DNA from: JBDKTH01 sp964558295
GTDB taxonomy: Bacteria > Planctomycetota > Planctomycetia > Pirellulales > Thermoguttaceae
Length of the DNA stretch: 12,259 nt
Assembly (NCBI GenBank): GCA_964558295.1
Contig: CAZLDQ010000175.1
Span: 1 to 12,259, forward strand
Reading direction: 5' to 3'
The notes below the pieces were generated by a model, which saw nothing but the letters and a program-made list of their open reading frames with translations, did not search any database and was not told where the DNA came from. A program made the translations under genes and the position numbers. Every line of letters starts with the position of its first letter. Within the stretch, counting starts at the first letter, position 1. Shown piece by piece: positions 1 through 7,161 of the stretch.

Positions 1-53
1 CATCAGGTTGGGAGAGGACTTGCACCTCCAAACCGTCAAACATGCTCGGCATA

Positions 54-87
54 CGAAAAGGAAGCGGGGACCGATCGGTCCCCGCTT
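54..87 (-). terminator. Rho-independent terminator of the barrel-protein gene
   Basis: Positions 62-87 form a perfect 26-base palindrome (two 13-base arms; in RNA an 11-bp GC-rich stem with a GATC loop). On the minus strand it starts 23 bases after the stop codon of the outer-membrane protein gene and is followed by CCTTTTCG, a short U-rich tract. Stem, spacing and tract fit an intrinsic terminator. The U-tract is interrupted, and the symmetrical stem could also act on the other strand, but no plus-strand gene ends here. Confidence 0.8.
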
Positions 88-110
88 GCCACACCGGGTT
101 TGAGCAGAGG

Positions 111-1316
111 TTATCGGCGGTACTCCAAACCGACGAAGGCTCCATGGTAGAACGGGCTGCCGCTGGTGTCGACAGTCGCCGTGCCGGCGTCTGGGTCGGA
201 GACGGCAATCTGATCCGAGGCCAAAGCCACGCCTTCGATCCAGAGTAGCTGGTAGCCGCCGCGAATCGCCCAACCTCGATCGAGCTTGTAGAGGCCCGTC
301 AGACCGATCTCGCCGACGAAGGCCGTATGGTCGTTGGAGGCCCTGGCACTGTCCACATCCATAACCAAGGACTGCGACCTAAGGGTTTGGGTCTTGGTGC
401 TATTGTTATAGATACCCGCCTTCAACACGCAGTCCAGTTCCAGACGCCCCCGGTTCCAGATCTGACCATCAGTTCCAATCTGGAAACCGACCAGATGGTT
501 CGTCGCATCCAGGGAGGTTGCTGTCAGATTCTCATCCACCCCGACAAAAGTTCTCTGGAACAATCGCAGTTCTTCGTTCAACTCCAGGTAGCGGAATCCG
601 ACCAAGAAGGACAGCCAATCACGGACCGGACGACGGCCGTTGATTTCAACATTGTGCAGTTCGGAGCGATAAAACGCCCAATTGTGCGCAGCATTCAATG
701 AATCACCGAGCGGAGTGATGAACGGAATCTCCGTGCCAACGGACGGGAGAACGCCCGTGGACGCTCGCCAACCGTCAACTCCCATATACAAGGTTTCGAG
801 GTCCCAGGCGCTGCCGAGTACCTGATGCCGAATCAGGCCGATCCGAAAACCGGCCGCCGTATCGAAACCAAGATCGGCCGCATCGAGCACGGGATTGCCG
901 GCGCCGTTGTTGAAGAGCACGGCGTTGGTTGGCCCTGAGCGATGCAGGAAGACTCCGTCGCCGTAAACCGTCCACAACGGGCCGCAGCAGTCCTGGAAAT
1001 ACTCGCAGCAATCGGCTTTGCCTTCGGTGACAAGTTCACTGGTTTCGACCGGCCGGGGCTCCACATAGGGCTTCGGCGGCGCCATGTCTTCGGTTGAGAT
1101 CGAGCTTCCGGCAGTCAACGGAGCATCAGCCGGCACCCGAGCCATCTCGGCGACAGCTCCCTCACTCGTGGGAAAAGAGGGATGACTGGTGGCACCAGAA
1201 AAACCTCCCCATTGTTCGGGAATCGGAACGAGATCCTCATTCTGGGCCCTGGCCTGACTGAGCAAGGCCAGGGCGACGAGTAAGACTGGTAGCGGCGCAC
1301 GCGTTGCGAGAGCCAT
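111..1316 (-). CDS. BBP7-type outer-membrane beta-barrel protein
   Basis: A 401-residue exported protein. Residues 1-24 are a signal peptide (MALATRAPLPVLLVALALL, likely cleavage after ARA). Residues 25-100 are Pro/Ser-rich and low in complexity. A four-cysteine cluster, CCEYFQDCC (103-111), follows, and then alternating aromatic and polar strands to the C terminus (WTVYGDGVFLHRS, GFRIGLIRH, SFLVGFRYLEL, FVGLEYRR), as expected for a beta barrel. The pattern resembles the planctomycete BBP7 family; this is recognition by eye. Role: probable outer-membrane porin or structural protein, substrate unknown. The ATG at 1316 is preferred over the in-frame upstream ATG at 1460 because it has an AAGGAGG site 8 bases upstream and opens directly on the signal peptide. 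It is monocistronic, with its own terminator. Confidence 0.82.
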   Translation of the reverse strand: MALATRAPLPVLLVALALLSQARAQNEDLVPIPEQWGGFSGATSHPSFPTSEGAVAEMARVPADAPLTAGSSISTEDMAPPKPYVEPRPVETSELVTEGKADCCEYFQDCCGPLWTVYGDGVFLHRSGPTNAVLFNNGAGNPVLDAADLGFDTAAGFRIGLIRHQVLGSAWDLETLYMGVDGWRASTGVLPSVGTEIPFITPLGDSLNAAHNWAFYRSELHNVEINGRRPVRDWLSFLVGFRYLELNEELRLFQRTFVGVDENLTATSLDATNHLVGFQIGTDGQIWNRGRLELDCVLKAGIYNNSTKTQTLRSQSLVMDVDSARASNDHTAFVGEIGLTGLYKLDRGWAIRGGYQLLWIEGVALASDQIAVSDPDAGTATVDTSGSPFYHGAFVGLEYRR

Positions 1317-1324
1317 TAGAGAAG

Positions 1325-1331
1325 CCTCCTT
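1325..1331 (-). promoter_or_regulatory. Strong ribosome-binding site of the barrel gene
   Basis: The minus strand reads AAGGAGG, a full anti-16S match, 8 bases before the ATG at 1316. It decides the start: the longer reading frame from 1460 would add 48 residues ahead of the signal peptide. Confidence 0.85.
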
Positions 1332-1433
1332 GCAAACAAAACGGCGATCGGGCCGAATCCGTGGCCCGTTCCACCGGGTGGTCCCAAGACTCCCATACCA
1401 ACAAACCGAACAAGAGCCACCGGTGGGTGAATG

Positions 1434-1439
1434 ACTATA
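1434..1439 (-). promoter_or_regulatory. Possible -10 box for the barrel gene (weak)
   Basis: The 264-base gap 1317-1580 should hold the promoter of the barrel gene. The minus strand has TATAGT here, about 118 bases before the start codon. No convincing -35 box lies at 16-18 bases. A 10-base palindrome (CCACCGGTGG) lies just downstream, near 1416-1425. I see no clear terminator for the amidohydrolase gene in this gap. Confidence 0.25.
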
Positions 1440-1580
1440 CACCACGATCGGTTGGCACACGCGTTACCGCCATTATTTCGTGATCAGCCGCTTGAACCGT
1501 CATAACGTGGAATCTCTTCCCGATCTTCCTAGTTTTCCGGGAACGCAGCCTTTCACGGCGCGTGCCTCGCTAGCGGTTCT

Positions 1581-2822
1581 TCAGGATTTCGGAGCCGCTT
1601 GACCATGATACCAGTGGCCGAGATACCAGTGGCCGATGACCGGTTGGTCAGAATCGAACAAAAGTTCGTGCGGATCGGCCGGTTCCTTCTCGGGCAACGC
1701 CACGACGGCCAAATTGGCCCGTTTGCCCGGTTCCAGGCTGCCCACATCTTGCTCGACTCCCAGGGCTCGGGCGCCTTGAAGGGTTCCTAACCGAAGGACC
1801 AGATCGCGGCTGATCTCGGGATATGCGCAAGTCACCTGCCGCATTTCGGCCAGGACGCTCAGATCCGGGGAGGAAGCCCGACTATCTGTTCCCAGTGCTA
1901 CGCAAACGCCCTGGCTGAGGAGTCTCGGCAGAGGATACGCGGTGTGGCCGAACCAGGCATGGGTTCGTGGACAGTAAACCACGCTCATATAGTTGGCGTG
2001 TTCGGCCAAAAACGCGATCTCTTCCTCGTCCAGGTAGTTGCCATGGATGATCAGCGTGCGATGGGCGGACGCGAGGCTCTTGAGGTAGTCCAACGGCCGG
2101 CGGCTTCGCGAAAATACTTGTGGGTCCCAGGCGTCGAGTCGCTCGAGAAAGTCGCGTAACGGTCCCGTGCCGGAACGGAGGAGTTCCAATTCTTCACGAG
2201 ATTCGGCCAAGTGGAAGGCCACAGGAAAACGCCTTGACGTGGAAAGGGCTGCCACGGCGGTGAGCAATTCGGGCCGAACGCTATAGGGAGCATGGGGACT
2301 GAGGCCGGTGCGCCAGATCGCCTCGGGACCGGCGGCTTGCCCATGCCGGCGAGCCAGTGCCAGAGCCGCGTTCGTCCGGGCAGGCGTGGGGGCGATTAGT
2401 TCCAGAAAGACCGTCGCATCGATTTGTGCGTGTTGGAACAGGCTGGGTTGCCAGTCGGGCTGCGCGATTTCCCCGAGTGTTGTCACACCGTGCCGGATGC
2501 TTTCCCGAAGCCCCTGCTCGACGGCTTCCTGGGGAGAGTACCCCGTTTGTCGCCGGACAGCAACGACCTGCTGGACCCAATCCGTAAACCCGATCCCTGG
2601 ATAGCCGATAGGCGATGGGAAACCGCTCAGTTCGAGATGCGTGTGAGCGTTAATCAGGCCCGGGAGAATCGCCACGTTGCCCAAATCGTGCACCTCGCGC
2701 GAGGGGGAAGACTGCCCTACGGCTACGATCCGTTGGCCCTCAAGCGTCACCGTGCCATTGCGGATCGGTGCGGCGGTGACCGGGAAGACGTAGCGGGCTC
2801 GGAGGGTTTGGCGGTGCGGCAT
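1581..2822 (-). CDS. Amidohydrolase, candidate aminodeoxyfutalosine deaminase
   Basis: A 413-residue metal-dependent deaminase of the amidohydrolase superfamily (cytosine-deaminase/MtaD-like, COG0402 type). Metal and catalytic motifs are complete: HTHLE (H60, H62), SPHAPYSV (H177), HLAES (H204, E207), HGNYLD (H260) and GTDSRASS (D313). The N-terminal composite beta domain ends at ILPGLINAHTH, and PGKRANLAVV (365-374) is the closing strand. Known family activities are deamination of S-adenosylhomocysteine, methylthioadenosine, guanine and 6-aminodeoxyfutalosine. Because mqnA and mqnC lie in the same gene cluster, the last is the most attractive substrate, but that is inferred from context only. 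The start at 2822 has no good Shine-Dalgarno sequence; it lies 51 bases after the permease stop, so translation may depend on the upstream gene. Near the C terminus GHWY occurs twice because of a 15-base DNA duplication. Confidence 0.85.
   Translation of the reverse strand: MPHRQTLRARYVFPVTAAPIRNGTVTLEGQRIVAVGQSSPSREVHDLGNVAILPGLINAHTHLELSGFPSPIGYPGIGFTDWVQQVVAVRRQTGYSPQEAVEQGLRESIRHGVTTLGEIAQPDWQPSLFQHAQIDATVFLELIAPTPARTNAALALARRHGQAAGPEAIWRTGLSPHAPYSVRPELLTAVAALSTSRRFPVAFHLAESREELELLRSGTGPLRDFLERLDAWDPQVFSRSRRPLDYLKSLASAHRTLIIHGNYLDEEEIAFLAEHANYMSVVYCPRTHAWFGHTAYPLPRLLSQGVCVALGTDSRASSPDLSVLAEMRQVTCAYPEISRDLVLRLGTLQGARALGVEQDVGSLEPGKRANLAVVALPEKEPADPHELLFDSDQPVIGHWYLGHWYHGQAAPKS
1607..1636. 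repeat. 15-base exact tandem duplication inside the amidohydrolase gene
   Basis: GATACCAGTGGCCGA occurs twice in direct succession (1607-1621 and 1622-1636). It is in frame and gives GHWYL-GHWYH at residues 398-407 of the amidohydrolase, near the C terminus. Replication slippage could add or remove a copy without a frameshift. Confidence 0.95.
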
Positions 2823-2873
2823 GGGGGACAGATATCGGGCAAATTCGACCGCGATGCGGTCGGCGACACCAAA

Positions 2874-5129
2874 TCACGCTTCTGTTTGCAGGGCTCGGGC
2901 GATGGCGTCCTGGCGTTCCTCTTCCTCGGTCTTGGCGTAGTCGAGCTTGTGGAATTGGTAAAGCAGCATCGCCGACAGGACAACGCTTCCCACGACAACC
3001 CACGTTGGAAAGGCAAGTTCGCGGTCTGGGCCGACGGTGAACAGACAACTCAGGCTCGGCCATTGGTCGAGTGTGCTGGGCGAGATTCGGCTCACAACGA
3101 CCCCCAGGGTGTTGTGAACCAAGTGGAAGATCATGCCGGGCAGGATACTTCCGCTTTGCACGGCCAAGTATCCGATTACAAGCCCCACGATGGAGGCGAT
3201 GATCGACTGCTGGACCAGCGAATGGCTGATGCCGAAGAACAAGGCACTGAAGAGGATCGCCCGCCACTTGTGTCCCAAATGCCGGAATCCGGAGAGGATG
3301 AAGCCACGGAACGCCAGCTCTTCGCAAATCGCAGGAGTCACCGCAATGATCAGGACCAACTGCCAGAGCGGCGCTTCGCGGAACAAGCCTTCCAGTCCCC
3401 CAAGTGCCTGTTTGACCCCGTCGCTTACTTCATAGACCTGCATGACCATCATCTGCAGCATACGGACCGCCGGATGGAGAACCACCGCCAAGGCGGCCGA
3501 GGCGGGCAACGAAAACCAGGCGGGCCAGCGCAACAGGAGTGTCTGTCGTGGACTGCTGGTCAACATCACCGTCATCAAAAGGGCCGGAGTGAGGATCACC
3601 ACCAGTTGCGTGACCACGGCCAAGATGGCAAACCCACGGAACCCGCTTGGTTGTGGCACGGCGAAGTTCATGAAGAAGCGGATCAGCAGCAAGAGGACCC
3701 CGCAGAAGACTGCGGCAGCAACCGTTGGCGTTGGGCGGCGATCCTGCGTCAGGTGACGGAGCCAAAGCCCCATGTCGATTCGTTCGCTCTCGCGGAACAT
3801 CACCGATTCCGAGTTGAACTGCTCGACGGCCCAACGGATTGACAGGAGGCAAGCCCCAAGCGTGACCGCCAACACCGGCGGCACGTATTGCACGGCCTGC
3901 CAGTAGCTCCCTTCCAGCAGGGATCGCAAGAGCAGTACTAGTCCGGTGACCGGAATCAGGCTGTTGCCCAGGTTCAATTCTACTCCCGGGGCCATCGGCA
4001 GCACGACCAACGGCATCGTAATCAACAGCAACGGCATCAGGTAATACTGACCTTCCTTGGTGCTGCGGGCAAAGGCTGACAGGGCCACACAAAGCGCGCT
4101 GAACATGGCCGAGACAGGCAACAGGGCCAACAAGAGCCACACCACGGCCAAGGTTGGCGGCGCGCCGAAGTTGGCCACCTTTGAGAGGACCAGCGAGCCG
4201 GTGATCCCCATGCTGATCAGATTCAATATGGCTGTCACCGCGCTGAACATCATCACGGTCAAGAGCTTGCCGACGACAATTTCACTGCGTTCGGCTGGAC
4301 TGCACAGGAGGGTTTCGAGCGTGCCTCGCTCCTTTTCCCCTGCACAAAGGTCGATGGCCGGATAAAAGGCGCCGGTGAGTGCCCAAAGGAGCAGGAGCAC
4401 CGGCAGCACCTTGGCCCAGAGGGCGGCGCCGCGGAAGCCCGACTGGTCGGCCACGTCGGCGGTTGTCAGGTCAACCGATCGAGCGGCGGAGACAGGTATC
4501 CCGCCTGCTTCCAGATTCGTCCGTCCGACCTCCTCGGTCCAGCGACGCAGTACATCGTTGAGGCGTGCGAAGGCAATTTGCGATTTTTCGCTGGCCGTCG
4601 AGTAGAAAATTTCGGTCCGCGGAAGCGGCGGTTCAGGCTCGTCTTGCACAGACGGCTCACCCTTGGCCTGTTGGGATTCGGCTGCCATCCGTCGCTCGCG
4701 AATCGTCTGGCGATAGACGTCGAGTTGATGAGCGAAATTCGGCGGGAAGTAGACGGCCACATCGCATTTGCCCGATTGAACGTCCTCGCGCGCTGTTTCG
4801 CGTGGGTCGTAGTTTTCCGGCGTTCCGCGGCGTGGCTCGTCCAGGGCGAAGTCAAGCTCGAGAAGCTGGGCCTGCTCCGGATCGGCAAAATACTGGCTGG
4901 CGAAGTGATTGTTCTCGATCAGGGGGGGCTGTTCCGGCAGGTTGGAAGCTCCCACCACGCGCACTGTCGTCGCCCGTTCCTGCATGAACTGGGCCAACTG
5001 GAAGAAACTCATCCCCAAGAGCGGATAGAGAAGCATCGGCAGCACGGCGATCATGAACAACGTGCGCCGATCACGCAACTGATCGCGGATCTCGCGGGAA
5101 AGGATCAGTTTGACGTTCGTCCAGTTCAT
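2874..5129 (-). CDS. ABC-2 permease fused to CPBP intramembrane protease
   Basis: A 751-residue membrane protein with two modules. Residues 1-430 are a NatB/ABC-2 type permease: first membrane span at 23-45, a large polar extracytoplasmic loop (about 50-235), the EKERGTLETLL motif (265-275) typical of these permeases, then several spans to about 430. Residues 470-730 are mostly hydrophobic and carry the CPBP (Abi, type II CAAX protease-like) motifs EELAFR (603-608), FFGISH (631-636) and HLVHN (669-673), so the presumed active-site Glu, Arg and His residues are all present. The fusion matches an arrangement known in planctomycetes. It starts 24 bases after the ABC ATPase gene and is surely its partner; substrate unknown. 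Bacillus NatAB exports sodium, but that activity cannot be assumed. The protease module may act on membrane peptides or on the exported substrate (inference). Confidence 0.9.
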   Translation of the reverse strand: MNWTNVKLILSREIRDQLRDRRTLFMIAVLPMLLYPLLGMSFFQLAQFMQERATTVRVVGASNLPEQPPLIENNHFASQYFADPEQAQLLELDFALDEPRRGTPENYDPRETAREDVQSGKCDVAVYFPPNFAHQLDVYRQTIRERRMAAESQQAKGEPSVQDEPEPPLPRTEIFYSTASEKSQIAFARLNDVLRRWTEEVGRTNLEAGGIPVSAARSVDLTTADVADQSGFRGAALWAKVLPVLLLLWALTGAFYPAIDLCAGEKERGTLETLLCSPAERSEIVVGKLLTVMMFSAVTAILNLISMGITGSLVLSKVANFGAPPTLAVVWLLLALLPVSAMFSALCVALSAFARSTKEGQYYLMPLLLITMPLVVLPMAPGVELNLGNSLIPVTGLVLLLRSLLEGSYWQAVQYVPPVLAVTLGACLLSIRWAVEQFNSESVMFRESERIDMGLWLRHLTQDRRPTPTVAAAVFCGVLLLLIRFFMNFAVPQPSGFRGFAILAVVTQLVVILTPALLMTVMLTSSPRQTLLLRWPAWFSLPASAALAVVLHPAVRMLQMMVMQVYEVSDGVKQALGGLEGLFREAPLWQLVLIIAVTPAICEELAFRGFILSGFRHLGHKWRAILFSALFFGISHSLVQQSIIASIVGLVIGYLAVQSGSILPGMIFHLVHNTLGVVVSRISPSTLDQWPSLSCLFTVGPDRELAFPTWVVVGSVVLSAMLLYQFHKLDYAKTEEEERQDAIARALQTEA

Positions 5130-5153
5130 GCCATGCGTCCTGCCAACAGGCCT

Positions 5154-5930
5154 CTAACCGTGAAGGGGCTGCTCCGGCCGGGCCGGATGGGTTTCATCGT
5201 GCTGCGAGATCAACTGGAAGAACAGTTCTTCGAAATCCCGCTCATGGTGTTGGTCTCGCAACTCGTCGAGAGTTCCTTCCGCCAAAATGTGGCCCCGATG
5301 CATGATGGCGATGCGATCGCAGAGTTTTTCGACCTCGCGCATGATGTGGGTCGAGAAGAGGAGGCACTTACCGTGTTCTCGCAGTTCCGCTATCGTATTC
5401 AGAAGCGCCCGGGCGACTAACACGTCGAGCCCGGCCGTCGCTTCGTCGAACACCAGCACCGGCGGATCGTGTACCAGGGCCCGGGCGATTGAAACCTTTT
5501 GCTTCATGCCGGTCGACATCTTTGCGCCCAGCAAGTCCCGCAAATCGTCCATCTTTAACCGGCGGAACAAATGCTCCATCCGCTCGCGAAGCTCGTCTTG
5601 GGGGATCCCATGTAAGCGGCCAAAGTACTCGACCATTTCCCAGCCGGTCATCCGATCGTAGACCGCCGTGTTGGTCGATACGAAACCAATCTGCCGGCGA
5701 ACCAGCGAGGGTTGTGTGACCACGTCATAGCCGTTGACGATCGCCGTGCCGGCGGTCGGCGTCAACACGGTGCTTAGAATCCGCAAAGCGGTGGTCTTTC
5801 CGGCGCCGTTGGGGCCGAGCAGACCAAAAATTTGGCCCGGCGGGGCATGGAAGCTGATCCCCCCTAGCGCCACGAACTTGCCGCGTCGCAGGTCCTCGTA
5901 GTGTTTTGTCAATCCTTGAACGTGGATCAT
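5154..5930 (-). CDS. NatA-like ABC transporter ATP-binding protein
   Basis: A 258-residue cytoplasmic ATPase. It has Walker A GPNGAGKT (39-46), signature STGMKQK (139-145, a degenerate LSGGQ), Walker B VLVFDEA (158-164, catalytic E163), D-loop AGLD and switch histidine STH (H195). The Q-loop reads IGFVSTNTAVYDRMT, with no glutamine; substitution here is common in NatA-like proteins, so it need not mean loss of function. It energises the permease/CPBP protein encoded 24 bases downstream. The ATG at 5930 is chosen because ABC homology begins there (MIHVQGLTKHY); the in-frame ATG at 6035 would add 35 Arg/Ser-rich residues. No strong ribosome-binding site precedes 5930. A 115-base gap with a palindrome separates it from mqnC, so the ABC genes may form their own transcription unit. 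Confidence 0.9.
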   Translation of the reverse strand: MIHVQGLTKHYEDLRRGKFVALGGISFHAPPGQIFGLLGPNGAGKTTALRILSTVLTPTAGTAIVNGYDVVTQPSLVRRQIGFVSTNTAVYDRMTGWEMVEYFGRLHGIPQDELRERMEHLFRRLKMDDLRDLLGAKMSTGMKQKVSIARALVHDPPVLVFDEATAGLDVLVARALLNTIAELREHGKCLLFSTHIMREVEKLCDRIAIMHRGHILAEGTLDELRDQHHERDFEELFFQLISQHDETHPARPEQPLHG

Positions 5931-6014
5931 AGTGGCGGCTGGTGGTTGAAGGCTTCCATTCCGGCGATTGGCGTTCGATGCGGCAGAACGTCGTGTAGCA
6001 CGAGACCCGTGGCA

Positions 6015-6033
6015 GTTCACCCCAGGGGTGAAC
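6015..6033. promoter_or_regulatory. 19-base palindrome between mqnC and the ABC genes
   Basis: GTTCACCCC-A-GGGGTGAAC is a perfect 9-base inverted repeat around a single central base. It sits 13 bases beyond the mqnC stop codon (read on the minus strand) and 85 bases before the ABC ATPase start. With only one central base it suits a dimeric repressor site better than an RNA hairpin, and no U-tract follows. Operator function is inferred. Confidence 0.5.
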
Positions 6034-6045
6034 AAAGACCCTACG

Positions 6046-7161
6046 TTAGCTTAGCTTATAGAGTTCGGCCGGGGATCCGTCCAACGGAGGGGGTTCGACC
6101 AACTCGTAGCGAACATTTCTCCGGCGAGGGGTGTAGCCGGCCTCCGTGATTACCCGGCGAATCTCCTCTTCTGTGGTGCGAAACGAGGTTCCGGCCGCTG
6201 CCACGACGTTTTCCTCGATCATCAGGCTGCCCATGTCATTCGCCCCAAATCGCAGGGCCATTTGCCCTATCGTCAAGCCCTGAGTGACCCAACTGGCTTG
6301 CAGATTGGGGAAATTGTCTAAGAAGAGCCGGCTAACGGCTAGTGTCTTGAGATACTCGAATGGGCCCACCTTGCGTAACTCGGCTAGGGCCGTGTTGCCC
6401 GGCTGAAACGTCCAGCAAATGAAGGCCGTAAACCCACCCGTTTCGTCCTGCAATTGGCGGAGCCGGGTAAGATGTTCGATCCGTTCGGCGAGGGTCTCCA
6501 GGTGACCGAACATCATCGTAGCCGACCCTCGGCCGCCCAACTCATGCCACTGGCGGCAGATGTCTAGCCACCCCTGGGCCGCGACCTTACAGGGGCTGAC
6601 CGCCTGCCGCACCCGATCGACAAGAATCTCTGCCCCTCCCCCCGGCAGGCTTCCCAAACCTGCGTTCTTGAGCCGCTGTAAAACGGTTGCCACCGGCAGA
6701 GCAGTGAGCTGACTGAGGTGATGGATTTCCGGTGGGCTGAAGCCGTGGATGTTGATCTGGGGAAATCGCTCTCGAATCCCTCGCAGCAGTTCCTCATACC
6801 ACTCCAGGCCCAGTCCCGGATGCATCCCGCCTTGTAAGAGGATCTGGTCGCCGCCGAGTCGGATCGTCTCTTCGATCTTCTCGTACAACTCGTCGCGAGT
6901 GATCACGTACGCATCGGCGTCGCCCAACCGTCGCGAAAAGGCGCAGAAGCGGCAACCGCTTGTGCAGACGTTGGTGTAGTTGATGTTGCGATCGATGTTA
7001 TACGTACGATACGGCTCGGGATGGAGCCGGCGTGTGACCATATCGGCCGCCTGGGCAATCGCCGCCAAATCATGCGACTCCAGGAGCTGAAGGCCTTCGT
7101 CCGGCGTCAGCCGCTCGCCAACAGTGGCTTTTTCAAGCAACTTCGTGATCGTCGACGACAC
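6046..7161 (-). CDS. mqnC: Dehypoxanthine futalosine cyclase (radical SAM)
   Basis: A 371-residue radical SAM enzyme of the futalosine menaquinone pathway; it cyclises dehypoxanthine futalosine. The [4Fe-4S] motif is CTSGCRFC (C66, C70, C73) in the context NINYTNVCTSGCRFCAFSR, typical of MqnC. The C-terminal landmarks FICWTFQPGNTAL and QGLTIGQMALRFGANDMGS also favour MqnC over MqnE. An open frame continues upstream to 7479, but that part lies inside mqnA in another frame and looks non-biological (Trp/Ser/Cys-rich). The GTG at 7161 is chosen: GGAG stands 6 bases before it, the resulting length fits the family, and it overlaps mqnA by 29 bases, a sign of translational coupling. A TTG at 7140 is the alternative. 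Ends with TAA. Confidence 0.93.
   Translation of the reverse strand: MSSTITKLLEKATVGERLTPDEGLQLLESHDLAAIAQAADMVTRRLHPEPYRTYNIDRNINYTNVCTSGCRFCAFSRRLGDADAYVITRDELYEKIEETIRLGGDQILLQGGMHPGLGLEWYEELLRGIRERFPQINIHGFSPPEIHHLSQLTALPVATVLQRLKNAGLGSLPGGGAEILVDRVRQAVSPCKVAAQGWLDICRQWHELGGRGSATMMFGHLETLAERIEHLTRLRQLQDETGGFTAFICWTFQPGNTALAELRKVGPFEYLKTLAVSRLFLDNFPNLQASWVTQGLTIGQMALRFGANDMGSLMIEENVVAAAGTSFRTTEEEIRRVITEAGYTPRRRNVRYELVEPPPLDGSPAELYKLS

Noticed and set aside
12..32. A tRNA T-arm-like hairpin on the minus strand (GGAGG, loop TGCAAGT, CCTCT).
   Set aside because: The loop has G where TTC is expected, no CCA follows, and no matching acceptor or anticodon stem is found upstream.
1317..1460. A longer start for the barrel protein at 1460.
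   Set aside because: The extra 48 residues precede a clear signal peptide, and the AAGGAGG site belongs to the ATG at 1316.
2424..3842. A 472-codon plus-strand open frame.
   Set aside because: It is antisense to the amidohydrolase and the permease; its product is charged and Gln/His/Arg-rich without domain features, whereas the minus-strand genes have complete motifs.
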